DNA of 64,000 nucleotides, from the NCBI GenBank assembly GCA_003054655.1, contig QAYZ01000016.1, positions 558,001 to 622,000 on the forward strand, given 5' to 3'. Made by a program: the position numbers and the translations under genes. This DNA is from Spartobacteria bacterium LR76. GTDB lineage: Bacteria > Verrucomicrobiota > Verrucomicrobiia > Chthoniobacterales > Terrimicrobiaceae. This document shows positions 1 through 7,494 of this stretch, in pieces. The notes beneath the pieces were generated by a model. The model ran no database searches, was not told where the DNA came from, and worked only from the letters and a program-made list of their open reading frames with translations. How positions within the stretch are numbered: position 1 is the first letter of the stretch; every line of letters starts with the position of its first letter.

Positions 1-2
1 CG

Positions 3-662
3 GTCTGGCGGGAACTGATAGCCAAATCGGGAAATGCCCGGGAGGCAGTAGTCCGACTGGCTGCGGCAGGCAATCTGCTCGATTCCGCGGCGAAGACCAA
101 TATCCAGCCGGAGGATATTCCCCGTCTGGCCTCGTTATGGACGCGTCCGTTGGTGGGCGATCCGCTCGATCTCTTCCGGCTTGCGGACCGGGCCTCGCGA
201 ATACTCTATCTGGCGGACAACGCAGGAGAGATTGTCTTTGATCGCTTGCTGATAGAAACCCTGCCCACGGAGAAAGTCACCCTGGCTGTGAGGGGTGGGC
301 CAGTCCTTAATGATGCGCTGATGGAAGACGCCGCCATGGCGGGCGTCTCAACGATCGCCAGAGTGGTGTCGAATGGCTCGGATGCGCCGGGAACCATTCT
401 GGAAGATTGCTCCGAGGAATTTCGCCTCCTCTTTGCGATGGCCGACCTTATTATCGCAAAAGGGCAGGGGAATTATGAAACATTAGCCGATGTCCGCGCA
501 CCGATAGTTTTCCTGTTTACCGTCAAATGCGAGATCATCGCCGACCGTTTCGGGCAGCCTGTCGGGAGCCTGGTCGCCACCAGAAGCCGAAACTGGCAGC
601 GCCCGCCCCATCCTGCCGGCGTCGCGAAAACTTATGAGAACCTACATCACCCGCATCCTTAA
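3..662 (+). CDS. DUF89 / ARMT1-like phosphatase domain protein, C-terminal part
   Basis: The reading frame is open from the left edge, so the N-terminus is missing. The visible ~219 residues carry the DUF89 hallmark YLADNAGEIVFDRLL, followed by a KGQGNYE loop and a TVKCEIIADRFG segment near the end. DUF89 proteins are metal-dependent damage-control phosphatases acting on sugar phosphates and related metabolites; the substrate here cannot be told. The last 29 bp overlap the next gene, so the two are probably co-transcribed and perhaps translationally coupled. Family assignment is firm, specific function is not. Confidence 0.85.
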   Translation, partial: VWRELIAKSGNAREAVVRLAAAGNLLDSAAKTNIQPEDIPRLASLWTRPLVGDPLDLFRLADRASRILYLADNAGEIVFDRLLIETLPTEKVTLAVRGGPVLNDALMEDAAMAGVSTIARVVSNGSDAPGTILEDCSEEFRLLFAMADLIIAKGQGNYETLADVRAPIVFLFTVKCEIIADRFGQPVGSLVATRSRNWQRPPHPAGVAKTYENLHHPHP

Positions 663-1029
663 TCTTCTGCTCTGGTTGACACTGTGCTTCCTTGCGGGCA
701 CGGGCTTCCTGCTAGCCTTTCGATTACCTCCGGGTTCCCGGGGAGGGGCCGGGCTGCAGGCTCTCGGGCTGGGACGGCATGGCTGGGGCGATCTGCACAC
801 CTGGAGCAGCTATGCCTTCCTGGCTTTGCTCCTGCTTCATCTGGTGATGCACTGGCGATGGATATGGAAGGTGGCGAGCCAACGCCGGTTCTTGCTGGTC
901 GGCGCGGGAGTGGGTGCGGGGGTTATGCTCCTTCTCTGGCTGACCTTTCTGCCTGTATCCGCACGTACGGATGATGCGGCCGGTGGCGGGCGTCATGGCC
1001 GATCAGCCTGGGCGAGTCAATCGCCTTGA
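634..1029 (+). CDS. DUF4405-type small membrane protein
   Basis: This 131-residue protein has three predicted membrane helices: residues about 5-27 (LLLWLTLCFLAGTGFLLAF), 50-68 and 86-106. Histidines lie in the HTWSSYAFLALLLLHLVMHW stretch. That arrangement matches DUF4405, a family resembling the heme-binding helices of cytochrome b561/formate dehydrogenase gamma subunits, so a heme or electron-transfer role is possible but unproven. The start lies inside the end of the DUF89 gene in another frame, which suggests coupled translation. No redox partner is encoded nearby in the window. Confidence 0.7.
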   Translation: MRTYITRILNLLLWLTLCFLAGTGFLLAFRLPPGSRGGAGLQALGLGRHGWGDLHTWSSYAFLALLLLHLVMHWRWIWKVASQRRFLLVGAGVGAGVMLLLWLTFLPVSARTDDAAGGGRHGRSAWASQSP

Positions 1030-1481
1030 TTCGGCGTTCCGGGCATCTCCATGAACTTGGCGGAAGCCCGGGCGGCAAGCTTGCCGGTCTGAACGACTTC
1101 AGCCCGGCATTGATAGACCCGGTGGCGGGTGTTTTCAATCCAGCCGCGCACCGTTATGCCGGTATCGACCCTGATACTATGGAGATAGCGGATCGTTAGT
1201 TCGGCGGTCACTCCGGCGATTCCCCGTGCGAACAATGCATGGACGATCGCGCTGTCCATCAACGTGGCAAGGATTCCGCCATGTATGCGATCTGGATAAC
1301 TGCGAAATGCCAGCGCAGGCTGCCATACGCCGACCGCGATACCTTCCGGATTGATCTCAAAACGGAGGTTGAGACCAGTGGGATTGTCCGTCCCGCAGGC
1401 GAAGCACTGTCGGTGGCTGCTGATGGGATGTTGTGGAAGGCCTGCTGCTGAGGAGCGGAGGATGGGAAGTTGGTCTTCCAT
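1017..1481 (-). CDS. PaaI-family hotdog thioesterase
   Basis: The 154-aa product has the PaaI-like hotdog pattern: an N-terminal CFACG/NPTGLNLRF segment (often CxxCG in this group), then HGGILATLMDSAI around residues 67-79, which is the helix and active-site region, and a TAELTIRYL strand. Members hydrolyse acyl-CoA thioesters. I chose the ATG at 1481 because the longer frame upstream is low-complexity and runs into the divergent gene; an ATG at 1496 is also possible. The 3' end overlaps the DUF4405 gene tail-to-tail by 13 bp. The substrate is unknown. Confidence 0.75.
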   Translation of the reverse strand: MEDQLPILRSSAAGLPQHPISSHRQCFACGTDNPTGLNLRFEINPEGIAVGVWQPALAFRSYPDRIHGGILATLMDSAIVHALFARGIAGVTAELTIRYLHSIRVDTGITVRGWIENTRHRVYQCRAEVVQTGKLAARASAKFMEMPGTPNQGD

Positions 1482-1626
1482 GATGGTAATAAGCATATGC
1501 GCAAAACGAGGCTGGTCAATCGCGCGTGCTTTTCCGGGAGGCGAAAGGGTCTGGCGAGTGATAGGAAATGCATCGCCGGGCAGATTGACATGGGGGCTAA
1601 TAGAGCTTATGCCCAGCATGACTCTT

Positions 1627-1905
1627 ATGCCTCGCCCTCCGTGTCCGCGAAATATCGCCCATGCGCCTCCTGCCACATACTTCAAACCGGCAGGCATTCC
1701 CCTGCGTGAGATCCGGGAGATTCGACTGGCGGCGGATGAACTCGAGGCCATGCGGCTGGCTGATTACGAGGGTTTGTATAATGTCGCAGCCGCCGAGAGA
1801 ATGGGAGTGTCGCGACAGACCTTTGACCGCATTGTCAATCGGGCTAGAAAGAAAGTCGCGGAGGCTCTGGTCAACGGCCTGGCTTTACGGGTCGAGGGGG
1901 TGTGA
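1627..1905 (+). CDS. UPF0251 / DUF134 helix-turn-helix protein
   Basis: The product is 92 aa and starts MPRPPCPRNIA, the typical opening of UPF0251 proteins, followed by the FKPAGIPLREI segment. A sigma-70 region-4-like helix-turn-helix lies at about residues 54-69 (AAAERMGVSRQTFDRI). DUF134 proteins are predicted DNA-binding proteins, often found beside dinitrogenase-cofactor or metal-related genes; no such partner is visible here. An ATG nine bases upstream (1618) is an alternative start. The gene is divergent from the thioesterase. Confidence 0.85.
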   Translation: MPRPPCPRNIAHAPPATYFKPAGIPLREIREIRLAADELEAMRLADYEGLYNVAAAERMGVSRQTFDRIVNRARKKVAEALVNGLALRVEGV

Positions 1906-1975
1906 AGGAAATACGCCGGTTCGTCCCGGCTCTCCCTGGCTTTCGGCGAGAGGATGATGTATTGCTGGTGGCGAT

Positions 1976-2191
1976 ATGCCATACGTCAACCTTCAGATCA
2001 CCAAAGGGGCGACCCGGGAGCAAAAGCAGCGACTCGTGGCGGATTTCACGGCGAGCCTGGTGAATACCCTGGGCAAAAAGCCCGAGCACATCCACATCGT
2101 CATCGAGGAAATCCTCGAGGAAAACTGGGGATTTGCGGGCATGCTTACGGACGACTTTCGCGCAAAGGAGCGTAATGCCCCGCAGGGATAG
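1976..2191 (+). CDS. 4-oxalocrotonate tautomerase family protein
   Basis: This 71-aa protein begins MPYVNLQITKG, placing Pro2 as the N-terminal catalytic base after removal of Met1, as in the tautomerase superfamily. The motif around VNTLGKKPEHIHIVIEE matches the 4-OT/YwhB subgroup. Family members are usually about 60 residues, so this one has a short C-terminal extension. These enzymes interconvert enol and keto forms of small acids; the physiological substrate cannot be read from sequence. It lies 70 bp after the DUF134 gene on the same strand. Confidence 0.85.
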   Translation: MPYVNLQITKGATREQKQRLVADFTASLVNTLGKKPEHIHIVIEEILEENWGFAGMLTDDFRAKERNAPQG

Positions 2192-2267
2192 AAGGAGCGA
2201 GTGAAATCCCAGGCAATCTGGCCACGGCTGGAAGCAATTCCGCGACCCGTGGCGGCGGCGTGCGCGG

Positions 2268-2768
2268 TTATCCGGCGATCTTGTATTTGGCTCGCAAACT
2301 CGCGGACACCTCGTTCGCATCATAGACCGTGCCGGCGAGATTGGAGGCGGGAGGAGTCTTGAAGCAGACGATCTTTAGCGCAGATCCCGGTCGGTAAACC
2401 GAGGCGGCCTGGTTGTAGGACTGGGTGCTTGAGGTCATTCCGCCGGTCGGCCCGTAGGTTCCCGTGGCGTAGGAGTTGGCCCACTGGTCGACCTCCGCCG
2501 TGCGGCTGATGTCCTGTTTGCTCAAGACCGTGAAATATCGGAACCCATACTCCTGCGCCGTCTCGGCGGCTTTCAACAACGCATAGTCATCGACGATCTT
2601 GTCGGTTGCGTAACTGTTCGCCTGAAAGTTCACGCGGAACGAATCCGCCGCCAGGCGATCCACCGACCAGCCCCCGGCACCTGTCTTCGGGCCATAGTAA
2701 AGAGACGTGGAGCAGCCAGCAAAGATGAACGCGGTCAGCAGGGCGGAAAGGAATCGGGGTTTCATCAT
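2268..2768 (-). CDS. CC0125/CC1285-type lipoprotein
   Basis: A 166-aa secreted protein. Residues 1-18 form a lipoprotein signal peptide with a lipobox at FAGC (Cys19). The mature part has the pattern YYGPKTGAGGWSVDRL, VNFQANSYAT and YALLKAAETAQEYGFRYFTVL, which is characteristic of the CC0125/CC1285 lipoprotein family. Function is unknown in the family. It is transcribed convergently to the tautomerase gene. A start one codon downstream (second Met) is equally plausible. Confidence 0.75.
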   Translation of the reverse strand: MMKPRFLSALLTAFIFAGCSTSLYYGPKTGAGGWSVDRLAADSFRVNFQANSYATDKIVDDYALLKAAETAQEYGFRYFTVLSKQDISRTAEVDQWANSYATGTYGPTGGMTSSTQSYNQAASVYRPGSALKIVCFKTPPASNLAGTVYDANEVSASLRAKYKIAG

Positions 2769-3025
2769 GGTATCAACTTTTCAGCGCATGCGTGGCGGGA
2801 AGCTCTGGAGGGCGCGGCGCGCCAGATCGACTTCATTTCGGCATGGCTGGATTTGTTTCGTGCGATTCCCACAAGTGCTGTCGACAACCTTATAGGCGGA
2901 TGCGCTCCGGGATTCAAGAGACCTTCCGGGGAGCAGGTGTCTTCACGGCTGGAAAACTCTATGAAAACATGAGATGGTTCACCTTTTCCAAACTTTCGGC
3001 GGCAACGCGCGAAAGGGGCCAAACC

Positions 3026-3257
3026 ATGGACGACGCTCTCGCACTCAACCCTCGTCCTTCCATGCTCAGTCACCTGCAGGAGTTGGAGAGAATGTACGCG
3101 GGGAGACAAAGCCAAGGCGAGGGTCGCGCAGGAGCGTTATTTGAAAACCATTGGTGCTTCCGCACGGGACACTCCGACCTTTACCAAGGCCGAGAGAAGA
3201 CTGCTGATCGGTTCATCTCTTCCTGCTTCTAAAAACAACCAGACCTCTTTAACCTAA
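3026..3257 (+). pseudogene. Short ORF with an apparent +1 frameshift
   Basis: An ATG at 3026 (GAAAGGGG about 8 nt upstream) opens a frame reading MDDALALNPRPSMLSHLQEL. Coding character in that frame fades at a run of four G at 3100-3103. One frame over, a sensible sequence continues (DKAKARVAQERYLKTIG, then FTKAERRLLIGSS) to a stop at 3255-3257. Removing one G joins them into a 76-residue protein. This could be a real frameshift, a homopolymer error or coincidence. I do not recognise the protein. Confidence 0.35.
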
Positions 3258-3434
3258 TTTCCCTCCACCTCTCTCTGGGACTGTACATCTAGGCGGTGGG
3301 TGGACCCGATAAGAGGATCTCACGTCTTTTCTTTTTTTTCGAAGAAGGTACTCCGACGCAAAAGGGCAGCAGTGTCGCAGTTAGGGTTCTGCGCACTGCT
3401 GCCTTTGTGAGTCAGATGAATCCGATCCCGGACC
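3258..3434. other. Intergenic region with T-rich tract and hairpin
   Basis: This stretch has no convincing gene. It contains a T-rich tract around 3329-3339 and then the long hairpin listed separately at 3364-3403. The 257 bases at 2769-3025 upstream of the short ORF likewise show nothing I can support. Confidence 0.5.
3364..3403 (-). terminator. Strong hairpin, likely terminator of the PEP-CTERM gene
   Basis: GGCAGCAGTG pairs perfectly with CACTGCTGCC, and an inner CGCAG/CTGCG pair extends the stem across an 8-base loop. On the minus strand it lies about 30 bp past the stop of the PEP-CTERM gene and is followed by CTTTTGCG, a modest T-run. It could also stop transcription from the left. Confidence 0.65.
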
Positions 3435-5357
3435 TTACGCCGCCTGCTTTCTGCGGCGGAAGATCGTCGTAACGAGGATGCCGCCCAAGGCGAGCGCCCA
3501 GACGGAGGGTTCGGGAATCACGGCGATCTGGTTGAGGCCTTGGTAGTTGTAGTCGATCGAGTATCCAGCCTGCAGTCCGGTTACGCTGGCAAAGGTCGTG
3601 CCGATGAGCGAGGTGTAGCTGGCGATGATGTAGGCTCCGTCGTCGAGCGTGCCGACTGCGGTGAAGTTCACTGCGGCGTTCGTGATGTCCAGGCCAGCGG
3701 CGACGATCTTGCCTGCGGCTCCGGCACCCGCGGCGTCGAGGGTGAAGGTGAACGGCTGGGCGGACAGCATCGCAAAGCTCGACTGGGCGGCTGTATTGAG
3801 CACGCCGGCGCTGCCGAGCGTGACGCTCGGGGTTCCGCCGAGCGAGGCCGACGCTCCGAGGATGAGCGTGCCGCCGCTGATCGTGGTGGCACCCTGGATC
3901 GCGTTGGCGCTGGTCAGTCGCAGTACGCCGCTCGTGACCTCCAGCTTGCCGATGGCGCGGTTGGAGGTGAGGGTCGCCGGGTTGGCGGACGTGGCCGTGC
4001 CGGAGTAGCGGAAGGTCGAGCCCGCCTCGATCGTGCCCGTGCCGCCGAGATCGTTGGCGCTCGAGTTTGCACCCGTGGCCGTGAGGACGACGCCGGAGCG
4101 GATGTTGGTGGTTACGCCGCTGGTATTGAAGTTAAAGGAGCCTGCCTTGAACGTGCTGCCCGTGGTGCCTTTGACTTCCCAGACCGTGTTGGTCACACCC
4201 GAGGTTGCGCTTGCGTTGGGAGTCCACTTGCCGAAGTTTGATGCTGCGGAGGCGTCAAAGGTATAGCCATTCAGGTCGATGGCGTAGTTTACCTGGCCCG
4301 ACTGGTGTTTGTCCGAGTAACCCGCTGCTGCCGGGGCAACCGCACCGCTCGTCACCGTCAGGTTCGATCCCAGCTTTAACGTGCTGGCACTGTCTGTAGT
4401 AGCGGACTCCTCGTCGATCAAGGTGATCGCTCCGATTCCGTTGCCTGCGGCTGTGCTGGTGATCTGTTTGACCCCGTAAGCCTGGGCACCGTTGCCGCGA
4501 ATCAAGACGGAGCCAAGGGTGTTTGAGGTGGTGAGGGTGGAGCCAGAAAGCCCTCCATTGCCGAGTTGAAGGATAATCTTTCCGGAATCAAATGACGTGG
4601 CATTTAGCACGATGGTGGCCCCCCAGAGGTTCAACTGAGCTCCGATCTGAGCAGCGGAAATCGTGCCTCCTGAGATATTGACGTTGTTGGAGATGTCGAT
4701 GCGGCTTCCCCAGGTGATCCCGGAGGAGTTGTCGATATAGATCGACCCCGAGGTCATCGTGAGTCCGTTCTGGATCACCAGACCGTTTGCGACATTGGAA
4801 GTGTTTCCACCGCTGTTATTCATGGTCGGCAGGATCGTCAGATTGCCTCCGGCGATCGTCAGCGTCCCCGACAGCGTCGGGCTGTAGACGGTGCTGGAGC
4901 TGGAAACACGATATGCCGCCGAGTACAACTGGCCTCCGCTGTTTAGCGTGATGTTGGAGTTGGTCAGCGTAAAGGCTCCCGCGGTCGGGTTGAGATAGAT
5001 GCGCTCCGTACCGGCGCTCGCTCCGAGCGAGATGTTATTGGTGACATTGAGAGAGCGCTGGATCTCGAGGACGTTGATCGCTCCTGCGGTCGCCTGATTG
5101 ACGTTCAGTGTTCCCAATGCTCCGGTTGCGCCTGCGTCATAGACGATCGTTCGCGTTCCCGTGGTGACGTCGTTCAGCACTGCTGTGTCGCCGGATACTG
5201 GAGCCGTGGCGGGATTCCAATCCGCGGCGGTGGACCAGTTGCCACCGGTATCGCCGAGATTCCAGGTGTAGGTCGCTGCATTCGACGCAGAGGTGGCGAG
5301 CATAGCCACGCATGCAGCCGCGGCCATTTTCTTCAGTGGGAGGAGTGACGGATTCAT
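3435..5357 (-). CDS. PEP-CTERM surface protein with autotransporter-type beta-strand repeats
   Basis: The 640-aa product starts with a signal peptide (basic LKKM, hydrophobic AAAACVAMLATSASNA). The body is Ser/Thr/Gly/Asn-rich and repetitive (GGTLILGASASLGG, LTSANAIQGATTISGG), typical of autotransporter-associated beta-strand repeats. The C-terminus is a PEP-CTERM sorting signal: PEP near residue 615, a hydrophobic helix, then RRRK. Such proteins are exported and processed by an exosortase. I prefer the ATG at 5357 to the TTG at 5396. A copy of the locus-wide 15-bp element lies 52 bp upstream, so it is probably co-regulated with the sugar genes. A role at the cell surface in polysaccharide capture is inference. 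Confidence 0.8.
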   Translation of the reverse strand: MNPSLLPLKKMAAAACVAMLATSASNAATYTWNLGDTGGNWSTAADWNPATAPVSGDTAVLNDVTTGTRTIVYDAGATGALGTLNVNQATAGAINVLEIQRSLNVTNNISLGASAGTERIYLNPTAGAFTLTNSNITLNSGGQLYSAAYRVSSSSTVYSPTLSGTLTIAGGNLTILPTMNNSGGNTSNVANGLVIQNGLTMTSGSIYIDNSSGITWGSRIDISNNVNISGGTISAAQIGAQLNLWGATIVLNATSFDSGKIILQLGNGGLSGSTLTTSNTLGSVLIRGNGAQAYGVKQITSTAAGNGIGAITLIDEESATTDSASTLKLGSNLTVTSGAVAPAAAGYSDKHQSGQVNYAIDLNGYTFDASAASNFGKWTPNASATSGVTNTVWEVKGTTGSTFKAGSFNFNTSGVTTNIRSGVVLTATGANSSANDLGGTGTIEAGSTFRYSGTATSANPATLTSNRAIGKLEVTSGVLRLTSANAIQGATTISGGTLILGASASLGGTPSVTLGSAGVLNTAAQSSFAMLSAQPFTFTLDAAGAGAAGKIVAAGLDITNAAVNFTAVGTLDDGAYIIASYTSLIGTTFASVTGLQAGYSIDYNYQGLNQIAVIPEPSVWALALGGILVTTIFRRRKQAA

Positions 5358-5392
5358 CTTGAATAGGATTTCTAGGGGCGTAACTGCGGAGT

Positions 5393-5423
5393 TCAAATCC
5401 GAAGCAGAGTTTCTCAGTTAAGT
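5393..5423 (-). promoter_or_regulatory. Regulatory element copy A with downstream -10-like hexamer
   Basis: Read on the minus strand, 5409-5423 matches GCTTAACTGAGAAAG at 13 of 15 positions. Seventeen bases after TTAACT comes ATTTGA (5393-5398), the same spacing seen at copies B, C and E. It precedes the PEP-CTERM gene. Confidence 0.55.
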
Positions 5424-5449
5424 AGCGTTTGGGTGGTGTGATGGCTGAG

Positions 5450-7240
5450 TTAGGAACGACGGAGACGCAGGAGGCCGGAAGGGCCGACCTTGAGCGCGTG
5501 AAGGCCCGGGGTGAGCGCGACCTGGCTGGACACCACAGGGCGGCCGAGGACATCGTATTCCTCGACGTCATAGCTTCCCGAGTCGGTGTCGAGTTCCACC
5601 AGCACGCGGCTCCAGGGCGTGGCGTTGACCAGCCAGAGTTCTCCCGGGAGACGGTTGCCTAATGGTGCGGCGATATTTGCGTAGATGGCTCCGATCCAGC
5701 TCGATGCGCCGCGCGCAAGGACGAAGGGATAGAACTGCTCCGGGTGGAAGGGCTGGAAATCGCCATCCAGCAGCACCTCGCGATGTTCTCGCCAGAAGCC
5801 GAGCCAGAAGGCGAGCATCTGCCGATGGTCCTCCGGGATCTCGTCGATGCGCACGGAGACCTGGGGGACCGAAAAGAGGATGTTCAGCAGTTGTAGAGCC
5901 GCCGAGGCGACGGGCTCGTGATTGGACCACATGAGCATGTCGGAGTGGACGGCGGTGTTGCCCGCGAGCAGGCGGACGTCGACGATGCGCACGCGGTTGG
6001 TCAGGGCGTCATTCGGGCAGTCATGCGCGCGGAACATGTTGCCGTAGTTGCGCATGAGCGGGCCGACATAGCTCTGCCGAAACTCGATCAGGATGTCGGG
6101 CTTGATGCGGCGCAGCCGGATGTTCACGTCCCGCATGAGGCGGTCCACCGCGTCGGGCACGGAGACGATATCGCGCCCCTCCACGCCGTCTGTGTAGCTG
6201 GTGGCCGAGGGGGCGAAGCTATCGACAAAGTCCAGCTTCAAGCCATCGAGATCCCACTCGCGGATGGCATTTTCATAAAGGCCGATGAGGAATTCCCTGA
6301 CTTCGGGAAACCTCGGGTCCAGCACAGCCGCCTGGAAGTAATCCTGCTCGACGAGGAACTTCCCCCGAAAGCGCTGATAGGCCGGGCTTTTGAAGCCGAT
6401 GAATGGCACGGAGTACCAGAGCAGGCACTTCATTCCGAGCGCGTGGATGCGCGCCACATGCGCCGCCATGTCGGGGAACTTCCCGCAGTAAACCTCCCAC
6501 TCTCCGCAGTAGGCGTAGCCGCCAGCGTTGTCCGCCGTCTGCCAGCCATCGTCGATGATCACGGCGTCGCAGCCGAGTTCCCGGGAAAGGCGGCACTGCT
6601 CCTCCACCGCGGCATCCGTCATCTCCTGGTGAAAGCTGTACCAGGTGGAATACATCGGCCAGCGGGCGGCATCGGGGACGGGCGAGGGGGCGATGCCCGG
6701 CATGCCGGCCCACCACTCCTGCACCTCGCGGAGGCTCTGATGAAACGGCGCGGGCCGCAGATCGATGCGGATCGTCGCTCGGTAATGCCGCAGCGGCGCA
6801 GTCGGCTGGGAGAAGAAAAGCACATGACACGCGAAGGTGCCGGTTGCCTCATGAACGGATGCGGTGGACTCGATATGCTCCAGCACTTCCGAGCAGGCAA
6901 AGGTCATCCGGTTTCCGCCATCGGCGCCGTAGAGGCAGATGACGGGAGCATGGGAGGTGGCCTTGGATTTCACCGTGATCTCCCACGGCAGCGTGAGGCC
7001 GCGCTTCATGTCGGAGGCGGAACACCATACACCGATGGTGTCGACGATCGGGCGCCGCCAGGAGAGCTTCAGTGGCGTGGGCGACCAGTTGGCATCGGCG
7101 AAGATTTCCAAGTGGACGAGCGAGAGACCGGGCGAAATCTCCTCAGCGGTCAGCGACACGGCGGGAGTGCTTTGCTCTCCTTCGAGACGCAGGTGAAGGG
7201 AACCGATTTCTACAGAAGCCAGGGAAGATGGGTGAGGCAT
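5450..7240 (-). CDS. GH36-type alpha-galactosidase (melibiase-like)
   Basis: The 596-aa protein has a beta-sandwich N-terminal part and a TIM-barrel domain with GH36/melibiase landmarks: WYSFHQ, IIDDGWQ at about 228-234, and LDGLKLDFVDSF with the likely nucleophile Asp near 337. The probable acid/base lies in HDCPND near 407-411. No signal peptide is evident, so it should act in the cytoplasm on imported galactosides. The ATG at 7240 fits better than a GTG at 7270. It is divergent from the transporter operon, with element copies B and C between them. The exact alpha-linked substrate is not determined. Confidence 0.8.
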   Translation of the reverse strand: MPHPSSLASVEIGSLHLRLEGEQSTPAVSLTAEEISPGLSLVHLEIFADANWSPTPLKLSWRRPIVDTIGVWCSASDMKRGLTLPWEITVKSKATSHAPVICLYGADGGNRMTFACSEVLEHIESTASVHEATGTFACHVLFFSQPTAPLRHYRATIRIDLRPAPFHQSLREVQEWWAGMPGIAPSPVPDAARWPMYSTWYSFHQEMTDAAVEEQCRLSRELGCDAVIIDDGWQTADNAGGYAYCGEWEVYCGKFPDMAAHVARIHALGMKCLLWYSVPFIGFKSPAYQRFRGKFLVEQDYFQAAVLDPRFPEVREFLIGLYENAIREWDLDGLKLDFVDSFAPSATSYTDGVEGRDIVSVPDAVDRLMRDVNIRLRRIKPDILIEFRQSYVGPLMRNYGNMFRAHDCPNDALTNRVRIVDVRLLAGNTAVHSDMLMWSNHEPVASAALQLLNILFSVPQVSVRIDEIPEDHRQMLAFWLGFWREHREVLLDGDFQPFHPEQFYPFVLARGASSWIGAIYANIAAPLGNRLPGELWLVNATPWSRVLVELDTDSGSYDVEEYDVLGRPVVSSQVALTPGLHALKVGPSGLLRLRRS

Positions 7241-7293
7241 TTGGGGAATGAATCGTGAATGCCTCGTCACCCTCGGGGATTGCGCTGCGCGCG

Positions 7294-7324
7294 TCTAATC
7301 CCGACCCCACTTTCTCACTTAAGC
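7294..7324 (-). promoter_or_regulatory. Regulatory element copy B
   Basis: On the minus strand 7310-7324 reads GCTTAAGTGAGAAAG, one mismatch from consensus. A hexamer ATTAGA lies 17 bases past TTAAGT. It points toward the GH36 gene and faces copy C about 40 bp away. Confidence 0.6.
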
Positions 7325-7362
7325 AATCGCGGGATGAGCGCCCGGGCGGCCCGCTAATTAAG

Positions 7363-7393
7363 GCTTAACTGAGAAAGCCAATCGATTCATTGA
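7363..7393 (+). promoter_or_regulatory. Regulatory element copy C
   Basis: 7363-7377 is an exact GCTTAACTGAGAAAG. CATTGA follows 17 bases after TTAACT. It points toward the transporter-dehydrogenase-GH42 operon and is inverted relative to copy B. Confidence 0.6.
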
Positions 7394-7494
7394 GAGTGGA
7401 GGAGATTTCAGCAAACTTTCCGGGAGTTTCCCATGAGTCCCGGAATTGCCATCAACCCTCCCGGCAGCCGAAGCCGGTTGTCCATCGCTGTAAA

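Noticed and set aside
2792-3232. 146-codon frame including the start of the short broken ORF
   Set aside because: The upstream part lacks coding character; only the segment from 3026 is plausible, with a frame change.
5918-7258. 446-codon frame antisense to the GH36 gene
   Set aside because: No recognisable domain; shadow of the real gene.
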